Source: a virus
Direction: 5' to 3' (one strand)
IMG/VR virus record: IMGVR_UViG_3300025102_000071
Coordinates: 1-43,423 of that record
DNA: 43,423 bases
Part shown: in pieces, positions 25,558 to 30,649 of the stretch
Numbering within the stretch: the first letter of the stretch is position 1
Layout: every line of letters begins with the position of its first letter
Translations under genes and position numbers: made by a program
Notes under the pieces: generated by a model
What the model was told of the DNA's origin: nothing
Seen by the model: only the letters and a program-made list of their open reading frames with translations
The model's database searches: none

Positions 25558-26570
25558 GAATATACTCCTTCTAATATGTGCGAGATCACTGCACGAGTGA
25601 AGCCATTGCCGATCATCTTGTAGCGTTGGCTGTTTGATATTGGTCTTACCTCTCCAAGGTAGCCATACTTGTGGTCAAACTCACCATACTGTGTCCACAG
25701 ATCTGGTAGTGTTTGTAAGCGTTCACACTCTAGTGGTGTCAATGCTCTCCAACCTAGTTGGTCTGAACCCATTGTGCCTAGTGTAGGTACTTTAGGCATT
25801 CGCCATCCACCTTGCATAGTAGTTAGGGTAGGACTCTTGCCTTGCCTAGAGTAGACACGCTTGATTATGTCATAGCCTTTGAGGTCAGCTTCACCTATCT
25901 GCTTGCATCTATCAAGCCTGTCAGTAGCAAAGACTACTTGTCTGCGAGACTTCTCAAAGTACATCTTCATGCTACCACCTTTGAAGTAGTTGGCATCAAT
26001 GCAGTAGGACTTATCTCTGTCGGTCATACTGTTATCTTCTAGTATGTCCTGTAGTACAATGCCCTGATCGGCAAGATCACCATGAGGTATGTTAGTTATG
26101 TAGACACGCTTTCTAGATTGAGCAGATACCTTGGCACTGTCATGTGTATACATCTCTGCACTACGAATCTTGCTAACATTCTTGTACCAGTCATGCTTGG
26201 CTTTGGACTCTACATTCTCAAAGAGAAAATGTGTAGGATTTAAACCTTCCAATGCATCATACATAACCTGAGATAGATCACGACTGTCTGACGTGCCTTG
26301 CATCCTACCTGCCACGCTGTAAGGCTGACAGGGAAAACCTGCAAGCATAAGAAAGACATCTCTGCCCTTCAGTATGTCCCAACCATTAGCGTCACCATGG
26401 TGGATAGCATGAGGTATCCTGTATCTGGAAACGGCACTAGCATACTTGTCTGTTTCGAATGTGTGGTATTCGTAGTCACCATCAGGTGATACATCAATAC
26501 CTGCATCAAGGCATGATAGGTAAGCACTATCTGTACCACCACATAGACTAACTATTATTTTTTTAGTCAT
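25554..26570 (-). CDS. dcm: C5 cytosine-specific DNA methyltransferase
   Basis: 338 residues. Transfers a methyl group to C5 of cytosine, probably to hide phage DNA from host restriction. Motif IV is GFPCQPYS with catalytic C81; motif VI is ENV at 118-120; motif VIII is QSRKRVYI (151-158); motif X is MIGNGFTRAVISHIL near the end. Motif I (SLCGGTDSAYLSCLDAG) departs from the usual DLFxGxGG. The target-recognition region lies at about 190-290 and its target cannot be read from sequence. No restriction enzyme gene accompanies it, so it is an orphan enzyme. Confidence 0.9.
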   Translation of the reverse strand: MTKKIIVSLCGGTDSAYLSCLDAGIDVSPDGDYEYHTFETDKYASAVSRYRIPHAIHHGDANGWDILKGRDVFLMLAGFPCQPYSVAGRMQGTSDSRDLSQVMYDALEGLNPTHFLFENVESKAKHDWYKNVSKIRSAEMYTHDSAKVSAQSRKRVYITNIPHGDLADQGIVLQDILEDNSMTDRDKSYCIDANYFKGGSMKMYFEKSRRQVVFATDRLDRCKQIGEADLKGYDIIKRVYSRQGKSPTLTTMQGGWRMPKVPTLGTMGSDQLGWRALTPLECERLQTLPDLWTQYGEFDHKYGYLGEVRPISNSQRYKMIGNGFTRAVISHILEGVYS

Positions 26571-26751
26571 TATAGTTCTCCTTATTCATTTTCATAAACT
26601 CCATTGCTCTTTTCTTGGCTCTGTTCTCTAATACCTTAGACCTCTTGTCACCTATTACTTTGTGTATCAAGATGCCCTGTGTCACCATCTCTGCATGAAG
26701 CAGATTACGTGGTCTTTTCGGCATTGGTTTTTTGTTTATAATTTTAGCCAT
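26563..26751 (-). CDS. hypothetical small basic protein
   Basis: 62 residues, lysine- and arginine-rich (MAKIINKKPMPKRPRNLL; RSKVLENRAKKRAMEFMK). It has a GGAGATAGCC leader and overlaps the methyltransferase start by 8 bases. A nucleic-acid or host-protein binder is possible. No family recognised. Confidence 0.6.
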   Translation of the reverse strand: MAKIINKKPMPKRPRNLLHAEMVTQGILIHKVIGDKRSKVLENRAKKRAMEFMKMNKENYND

Positions 26752-26761
26752 TGGCTATCTC

Positions 26762-27004
26762 CTAATGATATGTTTGTACTGATGTTGGTGCTTCATAGAC
26801 ATAGCCTACGTCTGGCTCATCATCAAGTGTATACTCTTTGATAAAATCAAACTCGACTACTGCATCTGGGTAGCACATCTCTGTAAGATGCAAGGCATAC
26901 TCAATAGCAGAAGGTGTACCCTTCCTGACAAGAGGGTGAGAGCTACCAACTCTCACCACACCTCGTTGACCATCTACTGAGATAAATATCTCATAGTGTA
27001 TCAT
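26762..27004 (-). CDS. hypothetical small acidic protein
   Basis: 80 residues, predicted alpha/beta (IHYEIFISVDGQRGVVRVG; DAVVEFDFIKEYTLDDEPD). It lies 2 bases after the stop of the 104-aa gene and 10 bases before the next start. No domain recognised. Confidence 0.6.
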   Translation of the reverse strand: MIHYEIFISVDGQRGVVRVGSSHPLVRKGTPSAIEYALHLTEMCYPDAVVEFDFIKEYTLDDEPDVGYVYEAPTSVQTYH

Positions 27005-27006
27005 GG

Positions 27007-27321
27007 TTAGGCTACCTTCTTCTGTATGAGGAAGGACTTGATTGGCACATAGCTTGCCACTCTTCGTTTGCCTTTTCTATCATAGGCATGGAAGGAAGAG
27101 TAGGACTTGCCAAAGTTCAAGCGAACCAAAGGCTCACCAGACTTGCCACCTTTACCCTTACGGATAAACCATCCTGTTTCTTGGATGTTATCATCCCTGT
27201 AGATTACAGGCTTGTATCCCTGTAGCTTTAGCTTGATAGCTGTAGCAATTAATTTTACAGCAGTAAAACCACCAGAGATTTTTTCTCCCTTAGGAAGATC
27301 GTCAAAGTTAAATGTAAGCAT
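27007..27321 (-). CDS. hypothetical protein
   Basis: 104 residues starting MLTFNFDDLPKGEKISGG, with a basic middle (GWFIRKGKGGKSGEP) and a C-terminal strand YVPIKSFLIQKK. AAAGGAG precedes the start. It is the first gene behind the leftward promoter at 27380-27408, whose transcript would also carry the conserved palindrome in its leader. Function unknown. Confidence 0.6.
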   Translation of the reverse strand: MLTFNFDDLPKGEKISGGFTAVKLIATAIKLKLQGYKPVIYRDDNIQETGWFIRKGKGGKSGEPLVRLNFGKSYSSFHAYDRKGKRRVASYVPIKSFLIQKKVA

Positions 27322-27344
27322 ATGAATGCTCCTTTCATGTTAGT

Positions 27345-27360
27345 GTCCCAATGTTGGGAC
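27345..27360. repeat. 16-bp palindrome, copy 1 (GTCCCAATGTTGGGAC)
   Basis: First of five near-identical palindromes between 27345 and 29891. This copy is non-coding, about 20 bases beyond the -10 box of the leftward promoter 27380-27408. That is a good place for a repressor or activator site at the start of the transcript, or for a leader hairpin. The two central bases vary (AT here, CG in three other copies). Confidence 0.7.
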
Positions 27361-27379
27361 TGTTGGTTTATGTATTACA

Positions 27380-27408
27380 GTTATATAATACTTTCATATT
27401 CATTTCAA
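27380..27408 (-). promoter_or_regulatory. sigma70-type leftward promoter with palindrome downstream
   Basis: Minus strand TTGAAA (27408-27403), 17-base spacer, TATAAC (27385-27380). It lies in a 95-base gap between genes. Expected start near 27373, so the palindrome at 27345-27360 falls in the first 30 bases of the transcript. The -10 is identical to those at 16919 and 24472. Confidence 0.55.
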
Positions 27409-27416
27409 GTATTATA

Positions 27417-27791
27417 TTAACTGTATACTTTAACTGAAGGTTTGCCTTCAGCCGTAGTTGTCAGCCAGATAGACCCTACCTCACTAACTGGTTCACCATT
27501 GTCTACATAGACAAAGGTATCGTTCTTATAAGGGTTATAGGTCACAGACCTACCCTCATCATGGTAGAACTTGGGACTAATCCAGATTTCTGGATACCAT
27601 CCCTCTGCAAATGCATGGACGTTCTTCTTCCCTTCGAGAAGTACACGCTGTCTGCCACCCTGACGGACATTAAAACTGCCCACCAGTAGGAACAGTTCTG
27701 GCTGTCTGCCAACAACCAAGCCTGTCTGTCTATCTTGGATAGACCATTGACCTTTGTGTAAGTTCCAATATGCTCTTGCATTTATGTCCAT
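27417..27791 (-). CDS. hypothetical protein
   Basis: 124 residues, tryptophan- and tyrosine-rich, predicted mostly beta (YWNLHKGQWSIQDRQTGLVV; NVHAFAEGWYPEIWIS). The stop lies just before the promoter at 27380. The start overlaps the upstream stop by one base. Several short perfect inverted repeats lie in the gene (27434-27451, 27499-27514). Function unknown. Confidence 0.6.
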   Translation of the reverse strand: MDINARAYWNLHKGQWSIQDRQTGLVVGRQPELFLLVGSFNVRQGGRQRVLLEGKKNVHAFAEGWYPEIWISPKFYHDEGRSVTYNPYKNDTFVYVDNGEPVSEVGSIWLTTTAEGKPSVKVYS

Positions 27792-27934
27792 TAAGCTACT
27801 CCCTTCTGACGTAGTCTCTGTTTACGGACAAGCCTTCTCTCTCTCAAGAGAGAGTGCTTATCTCTTCTATCTGTCCCAACGTTGGGACTGTTTGGTTTCT
27901 TATTAACTTTTTCAAAGTTACTATTACTTTGCAT
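27791..27934 (-). CDS. hypothetical small very basic protein
   Basis: 47 residues from the ATG at 27934 (MQSNSNFEKVNKKPNSPNVG), which overlaps the upstream stop by 11 bases. The C-terminal half is arginine-rich (LLRERRLVRKQRLRQKG), suggesting nucleic-acid binding. The SPNVGT residues are encoded by copy 2 of the conserved palindrome. Function unknown. Confidence 0.5.
   Translation of the reverse strand: MQSNSNFEKVNKKPNSPNVGTDRRDKHSLLRERRLVRKQRLRQKGVA
27873..27888. repeat. 16-bp palindrome, copy 2 (GTCCCAACGTTGGGAC)
   Basis: Perfect copy inside the 47-aa gene, where it encodes S-P-N-V-G-T on the minus strand. Its retention inside coding DNA shows that the nucleotide sequence itself may be selected. 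Confidence 0.7.
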
Positions 27935-28184
27935 TTGCCTTCTCCTTGATGTGACCCATATGTGTATACATATCTCTGGCATCTTTCTGATACTCATTCA
28001 ATTTCTTGAATGCTCTCAATAGATGGACTACGTCCATATCTCTGACAGGAATATATCTATTCTTTGAATCAGAGTAGTATGCTCCGTCATACTCTCTGTC
28101 TGAATGATAATGACGAATGTCATACATATCCTCTGGTAGTTTCTCAACTACCTCTAATATTTTTAAGATATCTTTTACTCTCAT
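27924..28184 (-). CDS. hypothetical small protein
   Basis: 86 residues (MRVKDILKILEVVEKLPEDM; YIPVRDMDVVHLLRAFKKL). Helical and charged, with no membrane segment. Its ribosome site GGA lies in the loop of a 6-bp hairpin just before the ATG (28187-28201). Several hairpins run through the gene (27995-28012, 28136-28151). No family recognised. Confidence 0.6.
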   Translation of the reverse strand: MRVKDILKILEVVEKLPEDMYDIRHYHSDREYDGAYYSDSKNRYIPVRDMDVVHLLRAFKKLNEYQKDARDMYTHMGHIKEKANAK

Positions 28185-28186
28185 AT

Positions 28187-28201
28187 TTAAACTCCGTTTA
28201 A
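28187..28201 (-). promoter_or_regulatory. ribosome binding site in hairpin loop (for the 28184 gene)
   Basis: On the minus strand TTAAAC GGA GTTTAA forms a 6-bp stem with GGA as the loop. The ATG follows 2 bases after the stem. It has the same design as 28904-28916 and 29069-29085. Confidence 0.5.
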
Positions 28202-28902
28202 TGTTCAGACAGATGTACTATCTGAGTTCTGTTAATAGTCTTCTGTGAAAAGCATCCTGCTTTACACACACTGCAATGTCCAGACAATTTCTTGTGTGTC
28301 TTAGGACACAAGAACATTCTCTGCTTATAGACAGGATCTTCGATCATGTCATCATCACCAAAGAACATGATGTTCCAATTACTGTCAATCAAAGATTGCC
28401 ACTCATCCTTCGTATTAGAAGGATCAAGAGAAGCATTGACAGCTACGTTAGGCAATGGCATTAGCTCAATCTCTATAAGAGATTTCAGTAATGTATTTCT
28501 CCAAGCTCTAGTAGGTAGCCAGATAATACTATCTGGAGCTTCAAGAGCCATCTCTTTGATACGATAGATATCAGAGATATCTTTGATACCTTCACCTCTG
28601 GTGCAAGCTCTGACTCTCTTGGTCTGCTTCTTTCTTTTAGAAAGCCAAGAGTAGAAGCTAGATCTGATCTCCTCTGGAGTCATCTTCTGCCAGACTGTTT
28701 CACATCTGTCATCTCTGACAGACATATTAGGATACATTCTGTACAACTTTACGTTGTAACAAGTTGTATCACAGTAGTCAGTTCTATGATCACAAGTTCC
28801 CTTGTGATTCTCTGTGTCATTGATAGGTCTGTCCCAAGCAAACATATCAATGTCATCACAATATCTGAATAGGTCAGAATATTCTTTGGTAGTAACTGTC
28901 AT
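28198..28902 (-). CDS. GP88-like phage protein with two cysteine clusters
   Basis: 234 residues from the ATG at 28902, 5 bases after GGAG; a TTG at 28926 is an unlikely alternative. N-terminal cysteines in KGTCDHRTDYCDTTCYNVK and C-terminal ones in MFLCPKTHKKLSGHCSVCKAGC bracket a helical domain with IIWLPTRAWRNTL and VAVNASLDPSN. This layout recalls the phage GP88 family (PF17338-type), whose role is unknown. The cysteine groups could bind metal or an Fe-S cluster. The gene is dense in short inverted repeats. Confidence 0.55.
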   Translation of the reverse strand: MTVTTKEYSDLFRYCDDIDMFAWDRPINDTENHKGTCDHRTDYCDTTCYNVKLYRMYPNMSVRDDRCETVWQKMTPEEIRSSFYSWLSKRKKQTKRVRACTRGEGIKDISDIYRIKEMALEAPDSIIWLPTRAWRNTLLKSLIEIELMPLPNVAVNASLDPSNTKDEWQSLIDSNWNIMFFGDDDMIEDPVYKQRMFLCPKTHKKLSGHCSVCKAGCFSQKTINRTQIVHLSEH

Positions 28903-28903
28903 T

Positions 28904-28916
28904 TTAACTCCGTTAA
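28904..28916 (-). promoter_or_regulatory. ribosome binding site in hairpin loop (for the 28902 gene)
   Basis: Minus strand TTAAC GGA GTTAA: a 5-bp stem with the Shine-Dalgarno core in the triloop, one base before the ATG at 28902. The conserved palindrome copy 3 lies 4 bases further upstream. Confidence 0.5.
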
Positions 28917-28919
28917 TTT

Positions 28920-28935
28920 GTCCCAACGTTGGGAC
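28920..28935. repeat. 16-bp palindrome, copy 3 (GTCCCAACGTTGGGAC)
   Basis: Perfect copy in the gap before the GP88-like gene, directly upstream of its hairpin ribosome site on the leftward transcript. It could be an operator or a leader structure. Confidence 0.7.
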
Positions 28936-28949
28936 TGCTTCAGTTCAAG

Positions 28950-28995
28950 TAATATATTTATTTACTTCACTCATACTGAGTGAATAAATATATTA
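28950..28995. repeat. long AT-rich inverted repeat
   Basis: Outer arms TAATATATTTATT (28950-28962) and AATAAATATATTA (28983-28995) are perfectly complementary. Inner arms CACTCA (28968-28973) and TGAGTG (28977-28982) close on a TAC loop. Only a 5-base bulge (28963-28967) breaks the 19-bp stem. It lies between a micro-ORF stop and the GP88-like gene. It could be a processing site, terminator-like structure or replication element; it has no U-tract. Confidence 0.65.
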
Positions 28996-29067
28996 GGTTA
29001 CATATAATAAGATTGTCAAGCCAATAAATATGGCAAGACATCCAAAGATGTCTTCAAATGATATCAT
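28993..29067 (-). CDS. 24-aa single-span membrane micro-ORF
   Basis: Starts MISFEDIFGCLAIFIGL and is nearly all one hydrophobic span. It has a strong GGAG 7 bases before the ATG, presented in a hairpin loop (29069-29085), which argues for real translation. It follows the 27-aa micro-ORF by 13 bases. No homologue recognised. Confidence 0.45.
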   Translation of the reverse strand: MISFEDIFGCLAIFIGLTILLYVT

Positions 29068-29068
29068 G

Positions 29069-29085
29069 TTTAATCTCCGATTAAA
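29069..29085 (-). promoter_or_regulatory. ribosome binding site in hairpin loop (for the 29067 micro-ORF)
   Basis: Minus strand TTTAATC GGA GATTAAA: a perfect 7-bp stem with GGA as triloop, one base before the ATG. It is the strongest of three such arrangements in this region. Confidence 0.5.
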
Positions 29086-29164
29086 GTTTAAAACCACCAC
29101 TCAACCAGTAGCAATAAGCTACTGGAAGAGCAACTAAAATTATTATGGATAATAATTCAATCAT
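29081..29164 (-). CDS. 27-aa single-span membrane micro-ORF
   Basis: Its ATG overlaps the stop of the 214-aa gene (ATGA), so it can be translated by re-initiation. It begins MIELLSIIILVALPVAYCYW, one hydrophobic span, then SGGFKL. The DNA consists almost wholly of two strong inverted repeats (29105-29125 and 29138-29157), so structure and peptide are both constrained. Function unknown. Confidence 0.45.
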   Translation of the reverse strand: MIELLSIIILVALPVAYCYWLSGGFKL

Positions 29165-29805
29165 CCATCTGTTCCAGTTTTACTGGAAGAAGCATCATCA
29201 AACATATTGAAAATATGTTCAAGCACTTCATCTTTATCAAACCCAAGTTTGATAGAGAGCTTGTAAACATACTCAGCAAACTCTAAAGAGTTCTGAGGAA
29301 CTTTAACCTTCTGAACCTTCTTAGGTTCATCTGTAGTCCCAACGTTGGGCTTCTCATCAACCTTAGTTGATGGTTTAGCAGATGATTTATCATCTGTCTT
29401 CTCAACCTTGGGTTGAGTTTCAAACTTGAATGCTTTCAGCATTGCTGTTAGGGAAGTGAAAGCAATCTGTTGCTTTCTCTTTTTGACAACTCTACCTTTG
29501 AGCCATTCTTGAATGGCATCAAAGTTTCTGTAAAGCTGTAAGCTTTCACTTCTTCTCTGAGAAGCAACTTTGTTCATCGAGGTTGCTTGCAACCTTTCTG
29601 ATGATATTCTGCCATTCTCACTCTCTAGAGTGAGTTCATTTATCAACTTACCAAGTTGGTAAGCTAAACCATTAAAGACAACGTCTTTAGTGTTAGCCTT
29701 CTCAAGGCTACCTATTCTGTCTTTCTCTAGCTTGGCTAGAGCAGAACCTCTCTCTTCAAGAGTTCCAGTAAAGTTTTCGAAAGCTGTTGTTGTTTGATTT
29801 GGCAT
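29161..29805 (-). CDS. first gene of the leftward block; unknown protein encoded by hairpin-dense DNA
   Basis: 214 residues. The N-terminal 150 are helical and polar (GSALAKLEKDRIGSLEKA; NEWLKGR-type basic patch near 100-115 with VVKKRKQQIAF). A low-complexity K/T/S/D/P linker (about 135-170) leads to a C-terminal helical domain (EYVYKLSIKLGFDKDEVLEH). AGGAG lies 8 bases before the ATG. In 645 bases I count about 20 perfect inverted repeats with 5-8 bp stems, plus palindrome copy 4, which encodes PNVGT. As first early gene it may act on the host. I do not recognise the family. Confidence 0.65.
   Translation of the reverse strand: MPNQTTTAFENFTGTLEERGSALAKLEKDRIGSLEKANTKDVVFNGLAYQLGKLINELTLESENGRISSERLQATSMNKVASQRRSESLQLYRNFDAIQEWLKGRVVKKRKQQIAFTSLTAMLKAFKFETQPKVEKTDDKSSAKPSTKVDEKPNVGTTDEPKKVQKVKVPQNSLEFAEYVYKLSIKLGFDKDEVLEHIFNMFDDASSSKTGTDG
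29336..29351. repeat. 16-bp palindrome, copy 4 (one mismatch at the end)
   Basis: GTCCCAACGTTGGGCT, inside the 214-aa gene. The inner 14 bases keep the palindrome except for the last outer pair. It encodes P-N-V-G-T on the minus strand, as copy 2 does. Confidence 0.65.
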
Positions 29806-29875
29806 TATATTAACTCCTATTTTATATACCCTTTTACCTAAAGGACAAGGGTTATAAAATGGGAGTATATAAGTA

Positions 29876-29891
29876 GTCCCAATGTTGGGAT
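29876..29891. repeat. 16-bp palindrome, copy 5 (GTCCCAATGTTGGGAT)
   Basis: One mismatch in the outermost pair. Non-coding, in the leader about 70 bases before the first leftward gene. Confidence 0.65.
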
Positions 29892-29908
29892 ACGTTAGTT
29901 GTTTACAA

Positions 29909-29932
29909 CTAAACTATGCATCGGCTCTTCAT
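29909..29932 (-). CDS. possible 7-codon leader peptide
   Basis: ATG at 29932 with a strong GAGGAG site 4 bases upstream, encoding M-K-S-R-C-I-V then TAG. It overlaps hairpin 29895-29912 and precedes the 214-aa gene. Such a short ORF with a strong ribosome site can act as a leader peptide, but chance is quite possible. Confidence 0.25.
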   Translation of the reverse strand: MKSRCIV

Positions 29933-30253
29933 TTTCTCCTCAATTCTTTAGAATTGCAGACTTTTACAAGCTCCAGTTGCTTGCAACTGATGTGATAACA
30001 GTTGTTTACTAGAAATATATGCTTATATTTCAGTAACTTACACTACCTATGGTAGTGATTTGCTTGTTTCTGATCTTGACCAAGTCTTCGAATCATAAGA
30101 CTGCATGACTGCCCTATAGGGGCAGGGGGCAGAGCAGGGGTAGGCGTTATATGCATGTACAAATACACAGATCAGGAATTTTGAGTGTTAACCACTTTTA
30201 CATATATGCAGAGACTGCTGCCAAATATTTGACTAAAGCGGCTAAGATTACAT

Positions 30254-30282
30254 TTGACATGAAACACAATACATGGTATAAT
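30254..30282 (+). promoter_or_regulatory. perfect sigma70 promoter for the rightward block
   Basis: TTGACA (30254-30259), a 17-base spacer, TATAAT (30277-30282): full consensus. Predicted start near 30289, giving a leader of about 130 bases before the first rightward gene. It implies host RNA polymerase reads these genes without a phage factor. Confidence 0.75.
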
Positions 30283-30421
30283 TATATATAACTAGTTTTA
30301 AGAGAACATATAAAGTGATACACTTAAATGTTTATTCATTAAAAATAAATTTACACTTATATGATACATTCTAAATGTACGTAGATAGATATTTCTCCGT
30401 ATAATAAAAAAATTATTGACA

Positions 30422-30649
30422 ATGAGCAAAAAATCCGTAAAACTATACACAGATAATGTCATAGAAGCATTCTATGATGCTGTTGCAAATAACAACCTTG
30501 ATAAACTTCACATACCTCACAGTGATGTATTCTACGTAAGAGCTGCAGTGGAAGCCCACTATGGCAGATCCTTTACTTTAAAAGAAGTTGAAGATGCTAT
30601 GATAGCTGAAGGTTGGTCAGAGAATAAGGATCTACAGGAGGAAGTATAA
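30422..30649 (+). CDS. hypothetical small protein, first rightward gene
   Basis: 75 residues from the ATG at 30422 (MSKKSVKLYTDNVIEAFYDA). A TTG at 30416 is the alternative. No purine-rich ribosome site is visible just before it, so initiation may be weak. The helical, charged sequence includes EVEDAMIAEGW. The stop is adjacent to the next ATG. Function unknown. Confidence 0.6.
   Translation: MSKKSVKLYTDNVIEAFYDAVANNNLDKLHIPHSDVFYVRAAVEAHYGRSFTLKEVEDAMIAEGWSENKDLQEEV

Larger units (their letters stand above)
27434..30125. repeat. dense array of short perfect inverted repeats (hairpins)
   Basis: Perfect inverted repeats occur about every 25-40 bases, through genes and gaps alike. Examples: 27434-27451, 27839-27854, 27995-28012, 28136-28151, 28705-28722, 28789-28808, 29105-29125, 29138-29157, 29201-29219, 29235-29254, 29355-29372, 29379-29396, 29401-29417, 29458-29477, 29502-29517, 29580-29595, 29617-29634, 29694-29710, 29725-29741, 29895-29912, 29941-29956, 29974-29989, 30012-30031, 30041-30057. 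Stem sequences differ from each other, so this is conserved architecture and not a sequence repeat. In the leftward RNA several loops are GNRA (GAGA at 28136 and 28705, GAAA at 27995, GGAA at 28789). The density drops clearly outside this interval. Confidence 0.75.
29806..30415. other. divergent intergenic control region
   Basis: About 610 bases without a sizeable gene, between the leftward and rightward blocks. The left part (29806-30125) is the leader of the leftward genes, filled with hairpins, palindrome copy 5 and a possible 7-codon leader peptide. The right part (30126-30415) is very AT-rich and holds a perfect sigma70 promoter facing right at 30254-30282. I find no consensus leftward promoter. 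The position and AT-richness would also suit a replication origin, which is not shown by any motif I can name. Confidence 0.7.

Noticed and set aside
28990-29019. Leftward promoter TTGACA at 29019-29014
   Set aside because: The -35 is perfect, but at 16-18 bases spacing the -10 candidates (CTAATA, TAATAT) match poorly, and it lies within a micro-ORF.
30083-30102. TTCGAATC with flanking complementarity, like a tRNA T-loop or att core
   Set aside because: No acceptor, D or anticodon arms fit around it. It is one more hairpin of the array, far from the recombinase gene.
27434-30125. CRISPR array
   Set aside because: Repeats are short, differ from each other and do not alternate with equal spacers. 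No cas genes, and the Cas4-like exonuclease is a phage recombination enzyme.
27434-30125. N4-type hairpin promoters
   Set aside because: Stems and loops share no consensus, and no N4-like virion RNA polymerase is recognisable in the window.
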